NCBI GenBank assembly: GCA_964537965.1
Contig: CAZIDB010000225.1
Coordinates: 1 to 7,545, forward strand
Source: SURF-24 sp964537965
GTDB taxonomy: Bacteria > Bacteroidota > Ignavibacteria > Ignavibacteriales > SURF-24
Length of the DNA stretch: 7,545 bases
Direction: 5' to 3'
Shown here: piece after piece, positions 1-5,776 of the stretch
Numbering within the stretch: the first letter of the stretch is position 1
Layout: every line of letters starts with the position of its first letter
The notes under the pieces: model-generated
The model's input: the letters and a program-made list of their open reading frames with translations, nothing else
What the model was told of the DNA's origin: nothing
The model's database searches: none
Translations under genes and position numbers: made by a program

Positions 1-840
1 CTTGAAGAAGTTTACGGCGGACTTATTAAGGGAATGATAAAAGGAGCGAAAGAAAGAAAGCAGAGAGCGGAACAGTCAAAGCAAAACGCAAAGATGTTTT
101 CCTTTAATGAGGGTATGCAGACTTTTCCAAGTGCAATTGCAAAGAAACTTGAAGGAAAGATTAATTATAATTGCAGTATTACAAAGATTGAAAAATTAAA
201 TAATCAGTACTCAATTTCTTTTATCCAAAATGGTGAAGAGAAAAAAATTGATGCAGATATAATCACATCAACCATTCCTGCACATATAGCAGGCAATCTT
301 TTCCGTCCTATGGATCCAACTCTTTCAAATCATCTTGAAGCAATTTATTATCCACCCGTAATGGTTTTATATCTTGGGTATAAAAAAGAAGCTATTGGGC
401 AGCCACTTGACGGATTCGGATTTCTTATTCCGAAGAAAGAAAACAAATCTTATCTGGGTGCAATATGGAGCTCAGTAATTTTTAAGAAGCGTGCCGAAGA
501 TGACAAAGCTGCTTTTACCATTTTTATCGGTGGAGCTCGCTCACCCGAATTGTTTGATCTGGGAAAAGATGTTATAATAAGAAAAGTATTGGATGAGTTT
601 CATTCAATAATGAAGATTAAAGAAGAACCGGTTTTTGTGCGAGAAAGAATGTGGGAGAAAGCAATTCCGCAGTATAATATTGGCTACATTGAGCATGAAA
701 ATTATTTTGATCAGTTTGAAAAAAATAATCCCGGAATTATTTTAAGCGGAAATTACCGCGGCGGAATTTCTGTGGGTGATTGTATAAAAAATTCTGAAGT
801 GGTTTATAACAAAGCGGTTCACTTAATGAATAATTCATAA
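1..840 (+). CDS. hemY: Protoporphyrinogen oxidase, HemY type (5'-truncated)
   Basis: FAD-dependent oxidase that converts protoporphyrinogen IX to protoporphyrin IX, the penultimate heme step; family members are usually membrane-associated. The reading frame is open from the first base, so the N-terminal FAD/Rossmann half lies outside the window; 279 codons remain where the family usually has about 450-480. Visible landmarks are YGG near the start, the FSFNEGMQTFPSAI block (window residues about 33-46, typical of the HemY/PPOX fold) and the C-terminal FAD-contact segment GNYRGGISVGDCI (about residues 250-262). The internal ATG at base 34 is not the true start, because homologous sequence continues upstream of it. 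The last codons (MNNS and the TAA stop at 838-840) fall inside a 7-bp repeat array, so the extreme C-terminus may have been altered by that array. Nearby hemB and hemL support the heme assignment. Other FAD amine-oxidase-fold enzymes such as phytoene desaturases are the main alternative, but the motifs fit PPOX better. Confidence 0.88.
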   Translation, partial: LEEVYGGLIKGMIKGAKERKQRAEQSKQNAKMFSFNEGMQTFPSAIAKKLEGKINYNCSITKIEKLNNQYSISFIQNGEEKKIDADIITSTIPAHIAGNLFRPMDPTLSNHLEAIYYPPVMVLYLGYKKEAIGQPLDGFGFLIPKKENKSYLGAIWSSVIFKKRAEDDKAAFTIFIGGARSPELFDLGKDVIIRKVLDEFHSIMKIKEEPVFVRERMWEKAIPQYNIGYIEHENYFDQFEKNNPGIILSGNYRGGISVGDCIKNSEVVYNKAVHLMNNS

Positions 841-856
841 TGCATAATGTAAAATG
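822..856 (+). repeat. Left heptamer array flanking the S23 gene
   Basis: Five consecutive 7-base units run from 822 to 856. Units at 836-842 and 843-849 are identical (CATAATG); the unit at 850-856 is TAAAATG, and 822-828 and 829-835 are more degenerate. The array includes the hemY stop codon at 838-840, and its last three bases are the first possible ATG of the downstream small gene. It is the inverted counterpart of the array at 1231-1261: bases 844-856 are a perfect 13-bp inverted match to 1238-1250, and the longer arms 833-856 and 1238-1261 pair at 20 of 24 positions. Confidence 0.6.
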
Positions 857-1228
857 ATGGTTCAAAAGGAAAAAGAAGAAAATGTAATTGTTGAAAAGAG
901 TTTTAACTTTTCAGTAAGAATCGTCAAATTCTATTTGATTCTTATAAAAAGGAACAAAGTAGTTGAACCACTTTTAAAACAACTGCTAAGAAGCGGGACA
1001 TCAATTGGTGCGAATATAACTGAAGCGCAAAGTGCTGTTACGAAAAAAGATTTTATTAACAAATTAGGAATTGCATTAAAAGAATCTAAAGAAACTGATT
1101 ATTGGTTAAGATTATTTGTTGCAACAGATTTAATTGATGAGAAAGAATATAAAAGCATGCACAACGATGCTCTTTCAATTATTAAATTATTGACAGCAAT
1201 AATTAAATCAGCAAAAACAAATAATTAA
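854..1228 (+). CDS. Four-helix-bundle protein, S23 / 23S rRNA intervening-sequence family
   Basis: Small protein of 124 residues, close to the usual length of about 115-130 for the S23/IVS four-helix-bundle family. The family signature is visible as RSGTSIGANITEAQSA (about residues 46-61) followed by the helix ALKESKETDYWLRL (about 74-87); the rest is predicted as amphipathic helices. Proteins of this family form pentameric four-helix bundles, and relatives include the accessory protein Avd of diversity-generating retroelements. Their cellular role is poorly known, though a basic surface and nucleic-acid binding are recorded for Avd. The start is ambiguous between ATG at 854 and at 857: no Shine-Dalgarno is visible and the first ATG is the end of the left repeat array. 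The gene lies 13 bases after hemY and 43 before hemB, so it is probably read through from the heme operon. No 23S rRNA or reverse transcriptase is in the window, so this is an orphan member. Confidence 0.85.
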   Translation: MMVQKEKEENVIVEKSFNFSVRIVKFYLILIKRNKVVEPLLKQLLRSGTSIGANITEAQSAVTKKDFINKLGIALKESKETDYWLRLFVATDLIDEKEYKSMHNDALSIIKLLTAIIKSAKTNN

Positions 1229-1230
1229 AG

Positions 1231-1261
1231 CATTATACATTTTACATTATAAATTATACAT
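1231..1261 (-). repeat. Right heptamer array flanking the S23 gene
   Basis: Consecutive 7-base units start right after the S23 stop codon: CATTATA (1231-1237), CATTTTA (1238-1244), CATTATA (1245-1251), AATTATA (1252-1258) and a partial CAT (1259-1261). This is the reverse complement of the consensus in the left array at 822-856. A 9-bp direct repeat, ATTATACAT, occurs at 1232-1240 and 1253-1261. The array ends two bases before the hemB Shine-Dalgarno. Confidence 0.6.
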
Positions 1262-1262
1262 C

Positions 1263-1266
1263 GGAG
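1263..1266 (+). promoter_or_regulatory. Ribosome binding site of hemB
   Basis: GGAG lies five bases before the hemB ATG and directly abuts the right heptamer array. It fixes the ATG at 1272 as the start. A long stem between the two repeat arrays would end at its edge and could affect its accessibility (inference). Confidence 0.6.
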
Positions 1267-1271
1267 TTTTT

Positions 1272-2255
1272 ATGGCTCAATATCCAGCTAAAAGACTGAG
1301 ACGTTTACGCTACAATCCAATTATACGTGATATGATTAGAGAAACGCATTTAAACAAAAAGGATTTAATCTACCCTCTCTTTGTTGTTCACGGAGAAAAA
1401 ATAAAGAATGAAGTTAAATCAATGCCTGGTGTTTACCAGATGTCGGTGGATGTTCTTGTTGAGGAATGCAAAGAAGTTGCAACACTCGGAATTCCTGCAG
1501 TTATACTTTTTGGAATTCCCGAACACAAAGATGAGCAGGGCTCGGAAGCTTACAACCCGAACGGAATTATTCAGCAGGCAGTAAGGGCAATAAAAGCAAA
1601 CGTTAAGGATTTGGTTGTAATTACAGATGTATGTTTGTGTGAATATACTTCACATGGTCATTGTGGAATGTTGAACGGTGAAGAAATATTAAATGATGAA
1701 ACTGTTTCTTTGCTTGCAAAGGAAGCTGTTTCGCATGCAGAAGCAGGCGCAGACATCATTGCTCCTTCAGATATGATGGACGGGAGAATTGCTGCGATAA
1801 GAAAAGCGTTGGACTATAAAGGCTTTACCAAAATTCCAATTATGAGTTACGCGGCAAAATATGCTTCCGGATTCTACGGTCCGTTCCGTGATGCAGCGGA
1901 ATCAACCCCGGCCTTTGGAGACAGACGTTCTCACCAGATGGATGTTGCAAATGCAAGCGAAGCTCTGCGCGAAGTTGAAACTGATATTGAAGAAGGTGCA
2001 GATATTGTTATGGTAAAACCTGCCGGCGCTTATCTTGATATAATCTGGAGAGTAAAAGAAAGATTTGAACTTCCTACTGCTGCTTACCAGGTAAGCGGTG
2101 AGTATGCAATGATTAAAGCTGCTGCACAAAATGGCTGGATTGATGAACAGAGAGTTATGCTTGAATCCTTGACAGCAATTAAACGCGCAGGCGCAGACAT
2201 GATTCTTACTTACTTTGCTAAAGATGTTGCAAAGTACTTAAATCAGAATTTTTAA
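1272..2255 (+). CDS. hemB: Delta-aminolevulinic acid dehydratase (porphobilinogen synthase)
   Basis: Cytosolic enzyme condensing two 5-aminolevulinate molecules into porphobilinogen, the first common tetrapyrrole precursor. It is full length (327 residues; the family is about 320-340). The N-terminal arm RLRYNPIIRDMIRETHL (about residues 11-27) is the characteristic oligomerisation and start region. A cysteine triad C121, C123 and C131 in VCLCEYTSHGHC marks the zinc-dependent class. The two Schiff-base lysines are K196 (in SYAAKYASGFYGPFRDA) and K249 (in MVKPAGAYLD). All key residues are present, so the enzyme should be active. The gene is preceded by a good Shine-Dalgarno. It would follow hemY directly were it not for the S23 gene between them, which suggests that hemY and hemB were once adjacent in one operon. 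Confidence 0.97.
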   Translation: MAQYPAKRLRRLRYNPIIRDMIRETHLNKKDLIYPLFVVHGEKIKNEVKSMPGVYQMSVDVLVEECKEVATLGIPAVILFGIPEHKDEQGSEAYNPNGIIQQAVRAIKANVKDLVVITDVCLCEYTSHGHCGMLNGEEILNDETVSLLAKEAVSHAEAGADIIAPSDMMDGRIAAIRKALDYKGFTKIPIMSYAAKYASGFYGPFRDAAESTPAFGDRRSHQMDVANASEALREVETDIEEGADIVMVKPAGAYLDIIWRVKERFELPTAAYQVSGEYAMIKAAAQNGWIDEQRVMLESLTAIKRAGADMILTYFAKDVAKYLNQNF

Positions 2256-2283
2256 TTGGATAATTAATATGCTTTTTCTGTTT

Positions 2284-2313
2284 GAGGAGAGTAAGAATAA
2301 GATCAAGAGTAAG
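2284..2313 (+). repeat. Degenerate hexamer array (consensus AGTAAG)
   Basis: Five 6-base units in phase: GAGGAG (2284), AGTAAG (2290), AATAAG (2296), ATCAAG (2302) and AGTAAG (2308), followed by an A-run at 2314-2319. It lies in the 82-base gap between hemB and the aldo/keto reductase. The purine-rich first unit resembles a Shine-Dalgarno but is about 48 bases from the next start, too far to serve it. No promoter or terminator is convincing in this gap. Confidence 0.5.
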
Positions 2314-2337
2314 AAAAAATTTTAAACTGAATAACAA

Positions 2338-3321
2338 ATGAAATATCGTAAACTTGGTAAATCAAATATTGAAGTATCGGAAACAAGTCTTGGCTGCTGG
2401 ACAATGGGTGGACTTAACTGGGTTAACGGCACTCCTAACGGCTGGGCAAATGTTGATGAGAATGAAATCCGTGATGCCGTTTATTATGCGCTGGATAAAG
2501 GTGTAAATCATTTTGATAACGCGGATGTTTACGGCAACGGTAAAGCCGAAAGAATGCTTTCAAGAATACTGGGCACTAAAACAAAAGATGTTATCATTGC
2601 ATCAAAGGTCGGTTACTTTCCCGGAACAGCGGAGCACGCTTATGAACCGCAGCATATCCGTCATCAATGTGAACAATCTTTGGTTAACCTTAAAAGAGAT
2701 TTTATTGATATCTACTATTTCCATCATGCAGATTTTGGTGATAATGACATTTACTTAAATGATGCCGTTGAAACAATGTTCAGATTAAAAGGTGAAGGAA
2801 AAATTAGAATTATTGGTTTATCCGCAAGGAAGGATGAAGATTTCCAAAGACTGATTCCCATTATTAAACCCGATGTACTCCAGAGTTTTTCAAATGCTCT
2901 TGATAACAGGTATCTTGGTGAAGGAAAACCGGTTAGAAAATTACTTGAGAAAAATCAGTTATCCTTTATCGCTTTCGGGCCGATTGCGCAGGGCTTGCTT
3001 CTTGGTAAATATGATAAGAACAATCCTCCGAAGTTTGACGATGGTGATCATCGAAAGAATGCTGCAAGATTTACATTTGAATATCTTAAAAAGCTTGAAC
3101 CAAAGATTGAAATATTAAAACAGAAATTCGGTTCAAGCATAGAAGACTTATCAAGAGCAGCGCTTCAATATTTGCTATATTATAAAGTAGTGGGTGCAGT
3201 AATTCCTGGGTTCAGAAATTTAAAACAGGTAATGATTAATCTTGAGGCTGCGGATAAACCGCTTACAGATGATGAATTTAATTTTATTAAAGAATTATTT
3301 TTTGGTTTCAGCTATCAATAA
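2338..3321 (+). CDS. Aldo/keto reductase
   Basis: NAD(P)H-dependent oxidoreductase of the aldo/keto reductase superfamily, a cytosolic TIM barrel that reduces aldehydes or ketones; the substrate cannot be read from sequence. It is 327 residues long, normal for the family. It starts with MKYRKLGKSNIEVSETSLGC, the typical beta-hairpin and first strand. The catalytic tetrad is visible: D60 (HFDNAD), Y65 (DVYGNG), K90 (IIASKVGY) and H129 (IDIYYFHH). The C-terminal cofactor segment VIPGFRNLKQVMINLEA (about residues 288-304) is conserved. It lies 82 bases after hemB and 65 before the MFS gene on the same strand, so co-transcription is possible. Its start is the first ATG of the frame and has no strong Shine-Dalgarno. 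Confidence 0.94.
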   Translation: MKYRKLGKSNIEVSETSLGCWTMGGLNWVNGTPNGWANVDENEIRDAVYYALDKGVNHFDNADVYGNGKAERMLSRILGTKTKDVIIASKVGYFPGTAEHAYEPQHIRHQCEQSLVNLKRDFIDIYYFHHADFGDNDIYLNDAVETMFRLKGEGKIRIIGLSARKDEDFQRLIPIIKPDVLQSFSNALDNRYLGEGKPVRKLLEKNQLSFIAFGPIAQGLLLGKYDKNNPPKFDDGDHRKNAARFTFEYLKKLEPKIEILKQKFGSSIEDLSRAALQYLLYYKVVGAVIPGFRNLKQVMINLEAADKPLTDDEFNFIKELFFGFSYQ

Positions 3322-3386
3322 TATTATTCCGCTAAGATTAAATTTTATTTAAGTTGTATTTGTGGAATTGTAAGAGTAACTAAAAT

Positions 3387-4655
3387 TTGATTGAGCCAGA
3401 CGAAGAAACAAAAAATCAACTTGCCAATACTAAAAGAAAGGTTAGCGTAAAGCAAACATTTGCCGCGCTGAAATATCCCAATTATCGTTTATGGTTCTGG
3501 GGACAAATGACCTCATTGTTCGGTTCCTGGATGCAATCAACCGCTCAGTCTTTCCTTGTATATGAACTGACACATTCACCTGTATTCCTTGGTTATGTGG
3601 GATTTGCCGCCGGAATTCCCGCATGGGTATTTACTTTTTACGGCGGTGTAATTGCAGACAGATTCCCACGCAGAAACATCCTGATGATAACACAAATCTG
3701 GATGATGAGTCTTGCCTTTGTTCTTGCACTATTAGCTTTTACTGGTTTGGTACAACCTTGGCATGTAATTTTATTATCATTTGGGTTAGGGGTAGGAACA
3801 GCATTCGATTCCCCCGCCCGCCAGGCTTTTGTTAATGAGCTTGTTGAAAGAGAAGATTTAATTAATGCTATTGCGCTTAATTCAACAATGTTTAATACTG
3901 CTACTGCAGTTGGTCCCGCAATTGGAGGAATTATTTATGCTCTTCTGGGACCAGCATGGTGTTTTACAATAAACGGAATTTCCTTCCTTGCAGTAATTTA
4001 TAACTTGTGGAAAATGAAATTAAAACCGTTCGTTCAAAAGATAAGAACTAAATCCACTTTGGCAGAATTAAAAGAAGGATTTATTTATATAAGAAAACAG
4101 AGAATGATTTTAATGATCATTTTCATGATTGCGATGGTAAGTATTTTAGCTTTTGGAATGATAACACTTTTCCCTGCCTGGGCGGTTCAAATTTTACATG
4201 GCGATTCAACGACAAACGGATTCCTTCAATCTGCCCGAGGTGTTGGTGCGCTAATAGCTGCATTGACAATTGCATCAATGAGCAAATATTTAAGCAAAGG
4301 TAAAGTGCTGATGAATAACTATCTTGCTTTACCGGTTTTTATAATAATTTTTTCCTTAAACAGGAATTTGTTCCTTTCATTGTTCCTGCTTGTTATCATT
4401 GGCGGAGTTTTAATTACCATTTTCAATTTATCCAATGCTACAATTCAAACTTTAGTTGATGAAGAATTCCGCGGCAGGGTAATGTCAATTTACAGTTTCA
4501 GTTTTTTTGCAATTGTTCCGCTTGGTTCTTTGCTCATTGGAGCAGAAGCCGAGCATCTAGGTGCACCCGAAGCAATTTTAATAAATGGTGTGATTCTGCT
4601 TGTATGTATGTTAGTTATAAGCTGGCGTTTTCCTCACCTTAAAAAAGTTGGCTGA
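3387..4655 (+). CDS. MFS transporter (MFS_3 / EntS-like exporter)
   Basis: Inner-membrane secondary transporter of 422 residues with about 12 predicted hydrophobic segments. The loop after the second segment carries an MFS motif A variant, GGVIADRFPRR (about residues 86-96). The block DSPARQAFVNELV (about 141-153) and the late FRGRVMSIYSFSFF (about 361-374) followed by PLGSLLIGAEAEHLG match the MFS_3 group, which includes the enterobactin exporter EntS; the substrate here is unknown. The start is TTG at 3387: an in-frame TAA sits at 3381-3383, and the first in-frame ATG (residue 41) would delete the first membrane helix. A weak AAGAG at 3372-3376 is ten bases upstream. It ends tail-to-tail with murI, 41 bases apart. 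Nothing ties it to heme beyond its position between hemB and hemL. Confidence 0.9.
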   Translation: MIEPDEETKNQLANTKRKVSVKQTFAALKYPNYRLWFWGQMTSLFGSWMQSTAQSFLVYELTHSPVFLGYVGFAAGIPAWVFTFYGGVIADRFPRRNILMITQIWMMSLAFVLALLAFTGLVQPWHVILLSFGLGVGTAFDSPARQAFVNELVEREDLINAIALNSTMFNTATAVGPAIGGIIYALLGPAWCFTINGISFLAVIYNLWKMKLKPFVQKIRTKSTLAELKEGFIYIRKQRMILMIIFMIAMVSILAFGMITLFPAWAVQILHGDSTTNGFLQSARGVGALIAALTIASMSKYLSKGKVLMNNYLALPVFIIIFSLNRNLFLSLFLLVIIGGVLITIFNLSNATIQTLVDEEFRGRVMSIYSFSFFAIVPLGSLLIGAEAEHLGAPEAILINGVILLVCMLVISWRFPHLKKVG

Positions 4656-4662
4656 TATCTCT

Positions 4663-4686
4663 TCTTAGTGTCTTTGCGCCTTCGCG
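4663..4686 (-). repeat. Degenerate octamer array between convergent genes
   Basis: On the minus strand three 8-base units run in phase: CGCGAAGG (4686-4679), CGCAAAGA (4678-4671) and CACTAAGA (4670-4663), flanked by TCAC upstream and by AG downstream. The array fills most of the 41 bases between the MFS stop and the murI stop and is more GC-rich than its surroundings. Sequences of this CGCAAAGA-CGCNAAGA kind recur as short intergenic arrays in many unrelated bacterial genomes (recalled, not searched). It makes only a very weak hairpin, so it is not an obvious terminator. Confidence 0.6.
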
Positions 4687-4696
4687 GTGAATAATT

Positions 4697-5452
4697 TCAG
4701 GCTCTTTCCAAATACTTCTTATACTTTCCTCCATCAGGTTCTTCTCTGCCTGAAGAAAAGTAAATGATATTTCCGCTACCGTTATTGCTCAACAGTTTTT
4801 TTTGTTCAAGAATATTTTTCAGATGTCTTACCGTACCAAGGTTACCGTCAATTATATCAGTGTCTTCTTCAAAAATTTTTTTAAAAACACTTTTGTAAAA
4901 CGGGAAATGAGTGCAGCCCAGAACAATAGTGCCGTATTGTTCAAGGTGGAAGTTCTTTAACTGCTCACGAAGATAATCTTCAGTTATCTTTTCATCAAAT
5001 ACAAAATTCTCCGCATATAAAACCAATCCCGGCAGGGCAAGCTCATCCACAATATTATTTGAATCTATTGTTGTAACCAGATTATTATATTTATCTTCCC
5101 TCAAAGTTAACTCAGTCGCGAATACCAGAACACGTCTACCATTACTTCTTTCAACTGCTGGTTTAACGGCGGGTTCCATTCCTAAAATGGGAATTAAATA
5201 TTTTTCTCTCAGATTCTTTATGGCGATGCTTGTGGCGGTATTGCAGGCAACAACAAGAGCTTTAATCTGCTGACCGATCAAAAAATCAACGGCATTAAAA
5301 ACATATTGCTTAACCTGCTCTTTAGTCTTTGGACCGTATGGCACATTATCAACGTCGGCGTAATAAAGAAAATCTTCTTTCGGAAGTATTTTCAACGCTT
5401 CTTTTAAAACTGTAATTCCGCCAACACCCGAATCAAAAAATCCAATTCGCAA
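4697..5452 (-). CDS. murI: Glutamate racemase
   Basis: Cofactor-independent cytosolic racemase that makes D-glutamate for peptidoglycan. It has 251 residues, within the usual 250-290. The N-terminal FFDSGVGGITVL (D7, S8) is the family signature, and YADVDNVPYG (about 31-40) follows. The two catalytic cysteines are present: C70 in VVACNTATS and C180 in VLGCTHFPF, with H182 beside it. TLREDKY (about 116-122) and IDGNLGTVRHL (about 201-211) are also family-typical. The start is TTG at 5452 on the minus strand, set by a strong Shine-Dalgarno (GGAG, seven-base spacing). The gene is convergent with the MFS exporter and divergent from the toxin-antitoxin pair, so it is probably transcribed alone. 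Confidence 0.95.
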   Translation of the reverse strand: MRIGFFDSGVGGITVLKEALKILPKEDFLYYADVDNVPYGPKTKEQVKQYVFNAVDFLIGQQIKALVVACNTATSIAIKNLREKYLIPILGMEPAVKPAVERSNGRRVLVFATELTLREDKYNNLVTTIDSNNIVDELALPGLVLYAENFVFDEKITEDYLREQLKNFHLEQYGTIVLGCTHFPFYKSVFKKIFEEDTDIIDGNLGTVRHLKNILEQKKLLSNNGSGNIIYFSSGREEPDGGKYKKYLERA

Positions 5453-5459
5453 AACTGAA

Positions 5460-5463
5460 CTCC
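5460..5463 (-). promoter_or_regulatory. Ribosome binding site of murI
   Basis: On the minus strand GGAG lies seven bases before the TTG start of murI. Optimal spacing supports TTG rather than any downstream codon as the start. Confidence 0.65.
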
Positions 5464-5484
5464 GGAAATTTTCTTTTTACATTT

Positions 5485-5492
5485 CAAATATA
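5485..5492 (-). promoter_or_regulatory. Possible murI promoter -7 box
   Basis: In the 123-base divergent gap the minus strand reads TATATTTG, an exact fit to the TAnnTTTG -7 element known from Bacteroidetes primary-sigma promoters. Transcription would start about 20-25 bases before the murI start codon. No TTG -33 element is seen at the expected distance, so this is tentative. For the plus-strand antitoxin, TTGAAG (5520-5525) and TACTTT (5543-5548) have 17-base spacing but match poorly. Confidence 0.28.
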
Positions 5493-5575
5493 AGAAATGA
5501 AGAGAGAAAAGGTTCGTAATTGAAGAAACGCTAAAAATTATTTACTTTTTATCTAAGTTTTATTAAGAAAATGAA

Positions 5576-5776
5576 ATGACTAATTTAATAAGAGAAATAC
5601 GAAAATTAAGCAGGACTGACCAACTGAAACTTTTGAATATTCTTAACGAGAATATTAAGACGAAAAGAATCAGGAAGAATACTTCACTTATTGAACTTGA
5701 AGGTTTGGGAAAAGAAATCTGGCAGGATATTGACGTTAAAAAATACATTAATAAAGAACATAAAAGTTGGAAATAA
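5576..5776 (+). CDS. Antitoxin of a VapBC-like toxin-antitoxin pair
   Basis: Small protein of 66 residues directly upstream of and overlapping a PIN-domain toxin, the standard arrangement in which the antitoxin is made first. The N-terminal half (NLIREIRKLSRTDQLKLLNILNENI) looks like a short helical dimerisation or DNA-binding region. The C-terminal segment GLGKEIWQDIDVKKYINKEHKSW (about residues 43-65) resembles the toxin-wrapping tail of many short VapB-like antitoxins, where a GKEIW-x-x-ID-x-x-x-Y pattern recurs. I recognise this tail by pattern, not by a named domain. It starts at ATG 5576; an earlier ATG at 5571 is in another frame and stops after two codons. The Shine-Dalgarno is weak. 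It would neutralise the toxin and repress its own promoter (inference from other VapBC systems). Confidence 0.72.
   Translation: MTNLIREIRKLSRTDQLKLLNILNENIKTKRIRKNTSLIELEGLGKEIWQDIDVKKYINKEHKSWK
5636..5656 (+). repeat. Inverted repeat inside the antitoxin gene
   Basis: Perfect 8-bp arms, AATATTCT (5636-5643) and AGAATATT (5649-5656), are separated by a five-base loop, all within the antitoxin coding region. It could fold in mRNA or be bound as DNA. It lies well inside the gene rather than at the promoter, and an AT-rich perfect repeat of this length can arise by chance. Confidence 0.35.

Larger units (their letters stand above)
822..1261 (+). mobile_element. Candidate IVS-like element: S23 gene between inverted heptamer arrays
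   Basis: A four-helix-bundle (S23/intervening-sequence) gene sits between two inverted arrays of the same 7-bp repeat, between the heme genes hemY and hemB. In 23S rRNA, intervening sequences carrying such genes are bounded by complementary ends that form a stem cleaved by RNase III. The arms here (833-856 with 1238-1261) could form a comparable stem in a hemY-hemB transcript. The Shine-Dalgarno of hemB begins two bases after the right arm, so an insertion would have left hemB translation intact. No transposase, integrase or target duplication is visible, so mobility is inferred only from architecture. Confidence 0.35.

Noticed and set aside
854..1228. S23 gene as part of a diversity-generating retroelement (Avd)
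   Set aside because: No reverse transcriptase, template repeat or variable repeat is present in the window.
822..1261. Repeat arrays as CRISPR
   Set aside because: Units are 7 bp, directly contiguous and have no unique spacers.
1902..2129. Minus-strand ORF of 75 codons inside hemB
   Set aside because: It is fully antisense to a conserved gene with intact catalytic residues, and has no recognisable family or ribosome binding site.
2270..2326. Tiny ORF of 18 codons between hemB and the reductase
   Set aside because: It arises from the AGTAAG hexamer array, which translates to a Lys/Ser-rich string; no ribosome binding site.
2513..3118. Two 81-codon plus-strand ORFs in another frame of the aldo/keto reductase
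   Set aside because: They are out-of-frame readings of a complete reductase whose catalytic tetrad is in the main frame.
3442..3835. Short ORFs on both strands within the MFS gene
   Set aside because: Overlapping frames of a conserved transporter, with no independent support.
5563..5748. 61-codon hydrophobic minus-strand ORF opposite the antitoxin, which could suggest a type I toxin
   Set aside because: It is the antisense of a Lys/Glu-rich, AT-rich gene, which automatically gives a Phe/Ser/Leu-rich reading; no ribosome binding site was seen.
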